Assembly: GCA_029448655.1 (NCBI GenBank)
Contig: JACCLO010000009.1
Coordinates: 930,001-994,000 of the forward strand
Direction: 5' to 3'
DNA from: Wolfiporia cocos
Lineage: Eukaryota > Basidiomycota > Agaricomycetes > Polyporales > Phaeolaceae
DNA length: 64,000 nucleotides
The translations under genes and the position numbers were made by a program. Each line of letters starts with the position of its first letter. The stretch's first letter is position 1. Shown here piece by piece: positions 53,733 to 64,000 of the stretch. A model generated the notes under the pieces. It worked only from the letters and a program-made list of their open reading frames with translations, was not told the origin of the DNA and searched no databases.

Positions 53733-56459
53733 AATTCAAGTTTGGTCAACGAGACAAATGACTTGATCGGCTCTCTGGCTCTACTATGCTCAGAGATGAC
53801 TGCAAGTGGGTTTGGATGTTGCTGCTGTCTCCGATGTTTGTCTTTGCGGCCTTCTTATATCGGGAAGGACATGGATCAATGGTCTAACTTGAAGTCAAGT
53901 CCTTGTAGATCGGTACTGCATAGTCAACCACAGACACTACCCACAGGGTGGCCAACAAGGACGTATCCACCCGAAGAACGCAAATCAAGTAAACATAGCT
54001 TGGTAGCACTGGTTTGGACGTCCATAAAGGCCTACAGTTCCGGGAGCAACGGAACTCGATCGAGCGTGTCAGTACGTTCGTGGTACGGTATTGTTGCTGG
54101 GTAATGTACCATTGAGATGAGCAGTCAACTGTCCACATACTGGATGGCCTATGTCAGGGACACGCTTGTGATCAGTCGCTGAGGGCCTGAAACACAAGTA
54201 TCAAATTGATTTAGCCACGCAGGGCTGGGTTGCTCACCGCGTCAGACACAAGGGAAGGCATATTTCCCCAGACACGCCGGTAAGGCTGTCTATGCTATGA
54301 CTCTTGAAGGCTTTAACTGAAGGTGGCGCATCGACTGCCACAGACTCAGAGATGATATTGAAGCGGGCCCGCGAGCGTCAAAGTCTTTGATTCAACCACG
54401 CTGTCCGATCAGGTGACCGAGACGAGCGGTGAGTGGTTCCTGCGCATCCGGAGCAGAGGAGAGATTAGTGTGTCTTCACTCTCATCTCAGAGAAAGAGGA
54501 CGCATTAAGGGACACATGCTCGCGATCCGCTGAGACTACATGAGCCTATGCGCCGTGGAGGGTTATACATCACATTATACGTGCTGTCCTAATGAGCGTC
54601 AGTCTCTCTGTGAATGACCGAGTCTCTGCAATATCGCACCAACCCTGGGTCTGCAGTGAACTCGTATATCCTTGCCGCTTGTTCATGATAAGATTACACG
54701 TCGTGATAGGCGGGCAGGCTGGTTGTTCTGCAAGTTAGTTTGTATCATCTTCGTCTGATTATTTCAGATCTAGGTAAACAACGTGGCCGATAGCATCCTT
54801 TTGAGGGGCAGACACGCACCAGAACTATAAAGTTGATGAACCAAGACATGTCTTACGAGTGCTTCCCAACAAAGCTCTGGCTTCTGTACGTGCTAGCGCT
54901 GTTGTATACCACACCGCAAAATCGGGAACCCCGACACTGTTTCCAGTGTATCAGCAACCAATCAATATCTACTTGTTGCGCATGAACCGGCTATCAAGTC
55001 CGGGATTTACTTACCGATCTCAATGTGAATAAGCATGAATATAGACCAACCAACCGCAGCACAGCCACCGGGTCAGAGTCACCGAGCATGGTGTTTCGCG
55101 GGAGGGGCGGGGGGAGAGTAAGTGAGCCCATGGTGTCATCATTCGTACGCTGTTGCTGTCTGGTCCGCCTACCGGCACCATGTTGGCCCACCCATCGGAT
55201 GCATAGCCACAGTAGAGCCGCGTGGCTAGATATCGATTTGGCTACGACTCAGCGGCGCGGGGCAGTGTAGCATGGTCATCAACACTGGAATGTAGACAGA
55301 AAATATGGAGGATTCAAGGGTGATGCCATCTGCACAGCAGTAGATCATCTAGCCGACGACGCATAGAACGCAATAGATTGAGCCACAGTTAGGGAATACC
55401 GTCTCACCTGCGAGCCTAGAGGCACAGTGTCCAACAGTCCAAAACTCGACCTATCATAATCCCTGAGATCTCGTCATCACCAGGCAAGGATCAGGGGTTC
55501 AGCTTCCAGAGTGAGTGGCTTCTCGTCTCGGAGTAGAAGTGGTCCAAATGGACATCCGGCAATATAGCAGCTGGACGTCAAGGTATAAAATTGTTCGGCG
55601 AGGAGCACGCGAAAGGGATATCCATGTCACGAGCACGTCACGACCATGTGCCGTAGTAGCTTGAGTCCTGAGACCCACAGATGCCAACAGAGTTGGCATT
55701 CTGCCCTTTTGGCGCAATGGTTATTGCATTACGGTTGAACATCGTATTGGGTCCACGACAGCGCGTGATAATTCAGCCCGGAGTAACTGAGGTGGGAGCG
55801 GTCTTTGAGCTTGATCAAGGTCACCGCCAATATTCTCACCAGTACTAGTGTGAATGCTACTCTCTGTTGGAGTACCTGCACCACACCAGTCTTCACCGTC
55901 TAACATGGCTGAGTGACGTCGACATATTGGCTGCGACTGCGGAACTTACAACAACAGAATGGCCCGCTTGTGACATACACGATGCTTAGAGCCTGTACGG
56001 CAGCACAACCTGGTATTGCCGGTCAGCAAACAGCGCGGATCGAGCCCTCAAACATTGGTCGTGGGAATCGCACTGCGAAGCTCGGCTCGCTTAGCGCCTA
56101 TAGTTCACATTTGACGGAAGATCTTGAGTGCAAAGGCGACAAGATTGAACAGCAAGGTATATCATATGGTATGAATGCCTTCAATTTGAGTTGTGGATAG
56201 GAATGGCAGCCTCTACAATAAGAAGTTGAACAGAATTTGCGAGAGCTCATGAAAAAGTAGATGAGGTAGAGTTGAAGGGTCCATTTAGGGTAGTGGTAGC
56301 GTCAGACGCTGAGACAAGCACGTGCGACCGTGGGGAAATGGGCCAGCGATATCGGACGGTGCGTACGGGCCTCAATCCAATCTCATCTGGCACGTAGTTG
56401 CAGGAGATGTGGAGGACAAACTCCCAAGGGCATTGAGCTATAAGCGTTAGGAAGCACCT
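53733..56459. other. Spacer with a possible decayed zinc-finger copy, no intact gene
   Basis: Near 54026-54063 the + strand resembles the second-finger coding strand of the 53.4-kb gene, but with no open frame around it. An A-box-like word lies near 55711. Nothing else is supported. Confidence 0.35.
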
Positions 56460-56465
56460 TCCTAT

Positions 56466-56538
56466 CACATGATCAGGTCAGGGCAGCGGTTAACTTCGCA
56501 AGGAAACTGACCTCGGGTTCGATCCCGGCTGTACGCAA
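56466..56538 (+). ncRNA. tRNA pseudogene or SINE head
   Basis: GGCAGCGGTTAAC (A-box-like) and GGGTTCGATCCCGG (a strong B-box)  lie about 35 bases apart. The T-loop is one base short and the acceptor stem does not close. It is therefore a tRNA-derived fragment, not a functional tRNA. Confidence 0.5.
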
Positions 56539-57508
56539 TTATCTTCGGCTGAATTCACAGTCTGAACACGATATGTACAGATAGGGGTTGCGGAAAAATC
56601 CTACTTGGGTCGGGTGACTGCCCATTTAATGTCCGTTCTGTTTAGGTGTGCTGGGTAGAGGGATAGCCTACCACCACCGGAGCCAGTCGAGCGTACCTAA
56701 CCGCCTGTGGGCCAGGAAACAAGGGCGTGCCGTGCCGTTCGTTTGGGCACTGGTTCCATCGGGCACTGGTTCCATCGCTCGTGCTCGCTATAGAACCTTG
56801 GCTAGGCCATGCTTCGGCATTGCATCGGATCGGGGCGCCTTATCTTCGATCACATCGATAAGCAGGCAAACCGTAAATTGGCGCGTCGGTCCTCAGTAAA
56901 ATCGGAGACATCGAACGCCTGTGGCAAGCACAAACCACACGGCTGCAATAAGTTGTTGCATTCTGCCAAAGTACTGCGGTAGCTGATTCCAAGCAGTGAT
57001 CGGTGTTCTCAAGTTCGCAGACATCCTAGGTGTAAGCTCCATCGGCATAATATAGAGCTAATCATACACACAGTTCTTCGGGTCGATGTCCAAAGCTCTG
57101 ATCCTATATGCTCACATCTGGACTGCGAAATTCCCGCCGCGTATGTGCTTGCAATAGTTAGTCATTCCGCAGGATGATTGAGTCAATACTACACTGCGCA
57201 GTTCTTGCGAGGAGCGCGAGACGTAGTAACAGGATACCTCTATACTAATCAGTACTGGAGCATCGAGCTTAGAAGGTCATCTCTCAGGATATTGAATACA
57301 GTGAGTGGAAGCTTAGAGAGATGCGGTACCTGTCTGCGGCAAATGTTCAGGGACATCAGATAGGGTGCTACTCGTATCTCGTGCAATCCAGGGATGACAC
57401 TTATGGAAGTATCAATGTGGTACCATGCTATACCGCAAAGATCCGAGAACGTGAACCGAAGCCACCGTTACTAAACAGAGAGCAATTCAGTCCTTACTCA
57501 GACGTCTA

Positions 57509-58199
57509 CAGTTGACTATCTAGTAATGCATTAGCTAGTAATGCATATGATCTCATAATGCATAGCCTGAGCCGGGGACCGATCTCGTCCCCAAGATGTT
57601 ATGCATAAATTTCTGATATTGCATAACGCATGCCCGAAGTTGGGGTTATGCATTATTAGATTTGCTATATTTGGTAATTTAGTGCACGCATAGTATAGTG
57701 TGACTTCGTCAGCTCTCCCTGTAGACGACCGGAAGCGCAAACCGTGCCCTGCAAAGAAGCCCTATGCCCATCCTACTGCTGAGGAAAAGCCACCAGAAGC
57801 CATCAAAGAGCCTAGGTCTTCAGCAGTCAAGCCAACAAAATAAGCACGAAGCAATCTCACTCTTCATGACTGTTCTGTCCTCAGTTTGCAGAAGCTGAGG
57901 GTGTCTCGGTACTTGTTCTCCAGCAGCAGTTGCGGAAGCTACGAGACCATTTACATCACATTAACTTTGATCCACAAAAGCAGAGCACGCTAGATAGGTA
58001 CTGGCAGGATAGCAGTAGTTCGGCAGACGTATAGTGGCACTCAATGCGATGTTGATGTGACAGAGCGTGACGTACCTGCGCGGGGAAGTCACATATGATC
58101 ACAATGAGTCACTACGTCACGGATCTGATTACGCATAACACCTCATAATGCATAGCAAAATCCGGGGACCAACGGTATGCATTACTAGATAGTCAACTG
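57509..58199. mobile_element. Tc1/mariner-pogo-type MITE, 691 bp, TSD TA
   Basis: Ends CAGTTGACTATCTAGTAATG are perfectly inverted for 23 bp with TA on both sides (57507-57508 and 58200-58201). More dispersed ATGCATTAT words follow inside each end. The interior keeps short Lys/Pro-rich coding-like remnants but no transposase. Confidence 0.88.
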
Positions 58200-58685
58200 T
58201 AATAGCCTCCATAAGCGACTTTCCTATCGGCAAGGATTGGCTCCAGAAGTCGTTGCATCACGTCCTCATATAGGAGAGTTACGTTATTGGCATCTATATC
58301 GACGCTTGTGTGGTGACACAGGCACTACTCCGAGTACTATGCGCCGAGTACTGCTCCATGCACGGCTGAAACGATGGATGGTCTGACGCTGTCCGGTCAG
58401 GCCCCAATTGAAATCTGGCCTTTGACTTCGTGTATCTCCATATCAGTTTTGTATTATCTATCAGATAGGAGCATTACTCAGATCGTAGATCCTGCACCGA
58501 TACTGACCCCGACAACGATGCACAATGGTGACCCAACTATTAGTACTGATGTACCCGCACAACCCCTGTATATGTCAGCACGCATCATTGCCCCACTACA
58601 GCCGATAATACAACCAGCCCAACTTCAAAGCAACGTCACAAACACAGAGTACGTGTACTATTCGACAACAACGTGGCAGCTTGCA

Positions 58686-59522
58686 TTAATCCCGACCTAA
58701 GGACCATCGCACATGAATATCGGCTATTACTGTGATCTGAAACAATAACGCACCGAGTACAGAGCCGCCGTGCTTCAAATGCATATGCCTGTTGCGTGAA
58801 TCTCCCCTGGTGAAGTCTTCCCCGCAATCTTGGCAAACAGCTGCTGTAGATCGCAAATGCTGCGTGGCAATGTGCTTGGCGAAGCTGCGATAGTACATTA
58901 GACGCTGCCATACACATCCATCCCACCGGCATTCGCCTCGCTTGCTTGGAACCCAGTCCTCGATGTCATTGCAGAAGTGATACATTTTCAAGTGCGATTC
59001 GATTGCGGAGAACGTGGACGAAGGAAGGTCCATATTGCAGCCTTCCCAATGACATCTGGGAGGGTATCCGTCGTTCATGGGGTGCCTGAATTCTGTTGTA
59101 GACGGCAACGAAGCGATATCATTCTCTGTGACTTCAATCATTCTGTTGTCCAATCCCGGGCTGCTATAGACAGATCGTGAAGCTGTTTCCGCGAAAACAA
59201 GCGAAGAATATGTGCTGAGAGGACCCGGTGTATATTGCACCGCGGAATGAGTGGTGATTACAGCGACAGCATCCATTATCAACACGAGATATGGTTTGAC
59301 GGCATCTGGAGCTGAGACTATTTGCCTTGAAAGAACAGCATGCAAGTAACGTTGGACAGAGTCAGGGATGGCGGTGTGTGTGTTGTGAGGATACAGGCAA
59401 CAATATGCTCTGTTAACGGTTGTGGGATAGTTTCGGCCAGAGAGTAGTCTGGTTTCTGGTGGATAGGTCATAGTGGAGGAGTCTACGGTCGAAGGCCAGC
59501 GATTTTCAATGGCCGGATACAT
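58686..59522 (-). CDS. C2H2 zinc-finger protein with three fingers
   Basis: Three C-terminal fingers: CHWEGC...HLKMYH, CRWDGC...HIATQH and the classical CQDCGEDFTRGDSRNRHMHL followed by KH. The N-terminal 150 residues are low in recognisable features and the true start or an upstream exon is uncertain; frame 59483-59827 overlaps it in another register. It shares the pattern AKHI...HLRSTA and RGD...RHM.LKH with the 61.3-kb gene, so the two are paralogs. A transcription-factor role is inferred. Confidence 0.7.
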   Translation of the reverse strand: MYPAIENRWPSTVDSSTMTYPPETRLLSGRNYPTTVNRAYCCLYPHNTHTAIPDSVQRYLHAVLSRQIVSAPDAVKPYLVLIMDAVAVITTHSAVQYTPGPLSTYSSLVFAETASRSVYSSPGLDNRMIEVTENDIASLPSTTEFRHPMNDGYPPRCHWEGCNMDLPSSTFSAIESHLKMYHFCNDIEDWVPSKRGECRWDGCVWQRLMYYRSFAKHIATQHLRSTAAVCQDCGEDFTRGDSRNRHMHLKHGGSVLGALLFQITVIADIHVRWSLGRD

Positions 59523-59827
59523 CTCTTGTGGTTGGTGTAGTTGGGTCTCGGCAGTGGTACTGCCGAAGTAGTCATATGTGGTTGTGGAAAGTGGACCTTG
59601 CCTCTCGTGGTTTGCACTATGCTTCCGCTCTTAGTAACCGCATTGTGAAAAGATGGATCAGCATACTCTGAGCCCATGGATCCACCAGATGTAAGATGGT
59701 ACGTGTAATCCATATCTCTCTTAGTTGCGTCCGATGCCTGCAGACGAACGTTTCCGCGGAGGAGTGAAGGCAACGTTACGCCCCACTCTGGTATTTGTAC
59801 GGGATTCTGGAACAAGTGTTCGACCAT

Positions 59828-61303
59828 CTGATCTGCGGTATATCAGGCACATGGCAGTGAAAAAGATGGAAGTGGAAGAAACCACACTAGGGGCTACCTA
59901 TCTGGTAACGCTTCGTTCCACATAGTTGTCTGTATATAATGGTAATGATTTACCAATATACGCAACGGCCATTCAGGCGTTCTACCACACATCGACCGAT
60001 GCATGAGTGAGACGTACGACCAGCTTTACGCGAAACCAGATCAAATGTGAATTTTGAGAACGCTGGTCTTGCATAATATTACCGGAGGATTAAACCACAG
60101 ACCATATGGCTTGCTGGACCAATCCGCATACACATGCTGATCCGTTGAGGGAGCATATTGACAGAATGATGGTTGCGGAATGAAACGGGGCGGGAGATGG
60201 TAATACACACAACACTCCAACGGCCATAGTGACAGAGTGAATCAACGTTCATTGTCGCTAAGTAATCCGGGTTGAGTTGAGATTGCGCTGCCAGAGTATT
60301 CAGTACGCATCAGCGACAAGCCCTACTGGAGCATCTGTGCCTCATCACTATCGAGGCGCCGATAGACAGCAGCGAGCATCTCACGCTGCAGTATCAGCGT
60401 ACGGCAGGGAGTGCTGTTGCTTCCAAGATTCATTCATTGATGTACATAAGCGCGCATCTCTGATCCCATATTACTTGAGCCGAGGAGATTAGCCAGTTCG
60501 GCCGCTGCTCAACGACACCGACTGTCGGAATGAACTCAATCAAGAACCTCAATGGGACAGACCTGTGATAATAACCGCTATATTTGGATTCGGTATAGCA
60601 GAATTCACTACAATCTAATTCAAATTTCTTGAGGACCGGAGCGGCGATAATGAGACGCATCACCATGTCACTCTGAGCATCAGACGCGTCGAAGCGACGA
60701 ATGTTCCGTAGCCTCATGTTTGTTCGTTCACGGCCAATGCCGATAATTGAGCCGCGTCGTCACAATTTGGATTGACGCTGGTAGATTGCTCGGCACTGTA
60801 GCCCTGAGCCCCGGACCCGAGGCTCGAGGTCGGAGACCTGAATCCAACGTACTCTGTGCATGGATTTTTCCAACATCCCAAATTAATTCTCGGGTCTGTT
60901 GAAAGAATATATCCGGATGAGATGTCGCATGACATTATCATTGTTCTGTCAATACCCCATTGTTCAGTAGCTGTGCATGCTATACTTTGCTTCGCAGCGC
61001 ACTAAGGTCGGTATACATGTATTTGTGCAGCTTTTTTGACTTCATCAGAACTTTTCACGGCATCAATGGGAACCTAACAACTGAATAGAGATACGTATTG
61101 TAAAGTGAAACGATGGCCGTTGTATATAAGCCAACACCAGAACTGCACCACAATAGCTATTCCCCATGAGAGCTGTGCAGTAATTCAAGAATGAGATGCC
61201 TTGTGAAGAACCACATACGGCCTAACCGTCGCTTTTATAGACGACTCGATCTGGGGGAGATATCAATGTCAGGTTATCTTGAATAGAGATTATTCGAATA
61301 CCT
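59828..61303. other. Spacer with a possible F-box/LRR-like fragment
   Basis: The - strand frame 60430-60717 reads LRNIRRFDASDAQ and APVLKKFELDCSEF, faintly like leucine-rich repeats of fungal F-box proteins, but too short to call. Nothing else is supported. Confidence 0.3.
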
Positions 61304-61961
61304 TCACTTGGCTTGACCGCTGACTTTGGGATGTTTGAGAGCCATATGCCTCGTCAGAGCATCGCCACGAGACAGACGCTCAGTACAGCCTTCTACGGGA
61401 CATGTTCTGGCAGTGGATTCCAAATGGGTCGTCCTAATATGCTTGGCCAGGTTCGTGATTATGAGAGCCCTGGTAAAGCGGCAACCCCGCCACTGGCAGT
61501 GGGCAGTACTCGAACCATGCATACCAGTGCTGTGGACGCCATGAACTTGTGAGAGATGACTAGCTATGCAAGCCGCATTGTCAGAAGCAAGACGATATCC
61601 GCATCTGTCCCAAAGGCACACTGGGCCAGCGGCGAGTCCGCTTTGCTGATGCCCCAATGTCTCGTCGATGCATTCCTTGTCCAACTCTTCAGACGTGATA
61701 TCTGTCCCCGTGTCTGGTTCTCTATTATCTGCAGTCCATCAGATCTGCCGCTGGTGTAAGGCATCTAGGATACATACCATGAAGCGTGCAAGTCTCAGTG
61801 GTACTATATAGAGGCATCCTGGAGGATGGATCTTCTATCAGCCACGCATAGTGACGTACTATAGGCGGAGTTTCTTCTTCACAGACATGCTTGCGGAGTG
61901 CCTGACGAATGTGCGTCATCACCTCCGCCGGTACGGGCACTGATGTAGCATCTCTAGGCAT
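61304..61961 (-). CDS. C2H2 zinc-finger protein, 202 residues
   Basis: Two exons, 61961-61778 and 61728-61304, with a 49-bp GT-AG intron that restores frame. Fingers: CLWDRC...HLSQVH, CQWRGC...HIRTTH and CPVEGC...HMALKH. The signature LAKHIRTTHLESTA and SRGDALTRHMALKH matches the 58.7-kb gene. The N-terminus is acidic and lacks known domains. Complete in structure, so the best template for this small gene family. Likely nuclear and DNA-binding by inference. Confidence 0.8.
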
Positions 61962-62009
61962 GGATCTGTCCGTTCACAATGCATCCTTCCATAGCTCCCA
62001 TCCCTACAC

Positions 62010-62687
62010 TAGAGTTTCAGTGCCACCGATGCATCTTTAGAGACACCGCAGATGCATCTGGGGCACTCTAAGTCATCGGAATTAGGCGCCCGTTAGTACC
62101 AAAATAAAGCATCGCAAGCTGGGAATTGAACCAGGAACCATGAGACCTCAGAAAAACAGTGACCAAAACCAGTCAGCTAAAGTGGTTGGTGAAAGAAAGA
62201 TCTTGTGCAAAAATATACTCAGTAGTTGATATAATAACAGTTTTGATAAAATTTAACATTCTGCTCATATGTCAGTAAGCTCAAGTGTTCCTTGAACTCA
62301 GAATGCATCTCTTTATTTATGTATCCCACAGCCCATATGTATCTGCAATGAGGTAAGGATGCTGTCATAAATCACCTACAGGGCAATATGGGAACATTGC
62401 ACTAAGGTGTGACTTGACAATTAACAGCTACAGCAATTAAAGGACATTGAACGGATCATATTAACAAGTATGTGACTTGGGTACCAAGACCATTTGGCCA
62501 ATATACCGGTTGCGACTTCACTGATCCCAGGTTAAGTGTTTGAACCCTGCACAGGTATTTCTTGCACAGATGCATCTTATTTTATTCAGATGCATCTATG
62601 CAGCACACTTGGGTGTTAAGACTGCTTAGAGTGCCCCAGATGCATCTGTGGTGTCTCTAAAGATGCATCTCCGGCACTGAAGTCCCT
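62010..62687. mobile_element. Second copy of the 678-bp hAT-type MITE
   Basis: Same length and order as 51497-52174, with TAGAG start, AGATGCATCT palindromes at both ends and both tRNA-like parts. Flanks CCCTACAC and CCCATACA are a diverged duplication. Differences from copy 1 are scattered and include small indels. Confidence 0.88.
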
Positions 62688-64000
62688 CCCATACAGGCAA
62701 TGAGGTATACTCATTCGCTTGCCTGACACCGATGCTTCAAACAGCGGTCAATACCAGCCTCACAGAGAAAGAAGGAGTGAAACAATCGCTCACTCGAAAG
62801 TAGACACCATGGTATCGAACTAATTATTTGATCAGATGGTAAGACTTGAGATGTACTGCTAGGTAATATAGGGAGTGATTGCGCGTTGTTAGCCGAAATA
62901 GATTGATCACACTACTGGAGCGACGAACGGAGCAGAAGTATTAATTGTCTGTTGTGTCCGTACAACAGAAACGTTTGTTGCATGGTGAGTCCCACGAGTG
63001 GGCCGGATTGGCGGGATATTCTGCGTGACTAAATCGGGCCGGACGGCGAAGTAGTATTCAGCTTGAGAATAATTAGAAATGCTGCCCTCATGTCTGGGCT
63101 TGTTTTTACAAGCTTATGGCGAGCGGAAACCGCCGCCGCCGTAGCTGAGTTGCGTACATTAAGTCGCTCATATCCAGAATAGCGGCTGAGCTTGCAATGG
63201 AAGCAAACTTTGTGACCAGGTTCTCGGGAGCTTCTGGATCGTAGTCAAGGATACGAATAAAACGGTCCACGCTGTCAGTTATGTGTAGCAGAAACATCTA
63301 TATTCCGAGCCGCGCTACAAATTCGAACAGCAGATGGGAGTAGGCCAGCTATGGGAATCGCGTCAGTGTGTTCGAATCTTATGTTGCGCTGGCTAGAATA
63401 AGGGAACTGTACCGTGGATTATGCCGCGGGATTTCTCCAAGAGCAATCTTGCACAAGTACCTCAAGAGACACGCGGCAGTAGATGGCTTCTCTTCGGAAT
63501 CGAGGTCCACCGACATTTCAAATGAATCGATGAAAAATTGCTAACTAGTAATGTTACGGATCACAGGATGTAAGTCCGGCGGGTTATGAGTTGCTTCCAG
63601 AGCATGGGGTAGATAAACGCAGGGCTGAGTGCGTGACAAAAACTGCAAGCTCTAATGGTCGACGAATATTCTCAGTGAGGTAGTAGTGATAGTACAGTGG
63701 CAAGCCGAAGTGATACGCCAGTGATGCACTTCGATTGTAGGAGTACCTCGGCAAATTCCGCTGGAGCTGGTTTGACGAAAGAAGGAAGTACCAGGTACTT
63801 GCCATCATATTTTCCGAACTTCCAAGCGTAAATTTATATTTAAGGGAACCATATATTCTCCTATGCTTATTTATTGACTCTTTCCAGCTATGCATAATTG
63901 CGCAATGACGTATGTTTGATTCCTTGTCTACCATTTGCACATGTAACAAGCCATATGCATGATGATCCCGCAGTAGTGGAGGTAAGACACCTCGTGGGAG
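62688..64000. other. Spacer, no supported gene
   Basis: Two - strand frames (63106-63297 and 63584-63949) lack domains, splice support or composition typical of genes. A gene entering from the right edge cannot be excluded. Confidence 0.35.

Noticed and set aside
56466..56538. Functional tRNA gene
   Set aside because: The T-loop is short by one base and no acceptor stem closes; only the internal promoter words are preserved.
63584..63949. 121-residue frame at the right edge
   Set aside because: Composition is atypical and there is no domain; too weak to call without RNA evidence.

Overview
The window looks like nuclear DNA of a filamentous basidiomycete, probably an agaricomycete. Evidence: multi-exon genes with 45-65 bp GT-AG introns, fungal-type proteins (Bir1, Wapl/Rad61, a Ran1-like kinase), a Ty3/gypsy chromovirus, and a 21-kb block of nested LTR copies with visible CpG-to-TpG/CpA decay. 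Species cannot be read from the sequence.

Region 1 (1-10 kb), ordinary gene space. A gene tail (1-351, +) is followed by a bir1-like chromosomal passenger gene (613-3340, -). That gene is divergent from a wapl/rad61 cohesin-release gene (3620-7069, +), and the two share a 279-bp promoter with three ACGCG (MCB-type) cores in 37 bp. A Ran1/Ksp1-type kinase (7118-8482, -) lies tail to tail with wapl.

Region 2 (10.4-25.8 kb). A complete but disabled Ty3/gypsy chromovirus (10761-21175, -, TSD CGCGC) carries gag, a dUTPase, protease, RT/RNase H, integrase and a chromodomain. Its 5' LTR is split by a 2.2-kb non-autonomous LTR element (TSD GACTA) whose LTRs hold an antisense tRNA-like sequence. Next come a small gene whose exons each encode one Kex2-type repeat peptide (21835-22274, -) and a TIR element (23293-24211).

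Region 3 (25.8-47.2 kb), a nested LTR archipelago. About twenty LTRs of one diverse family (ends TGTCAC...GTGACA) and six of a second family (ends TGTTACG...CGTAACA) are inserted into each other, up to five deep, and into degenerate nonamer arrays. Target duplications allow the order of insertion to be read. They also show that 43820-46207 was inverted by recombination between two oppositely oriented 707-bp LTRs. The LTRs share a GATA-type AGATAAGAT motif, a TTTAGGGCA motif, a TATA box and, just after it, a stem-loop whose stem covaries while the loop stays near CTTACA/CTTACT. This stem-loop is the strongest candidate here for an undescribed functional element.

Region 4 (47-64 kb). Sparse sequence holding a scattered family of small C2H2 zinc-finger genes (49.1, 53.4, 58.7 and 61.3 kb, all -), two 678-bp hAT-type MITEs that each carry two outward-pointing tRNA-like sequences, a pogo/Tc1-type MITE and a tRNA-derived pseudogene. 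Exon boundaries are hand-read; no alignment or expression data were available.
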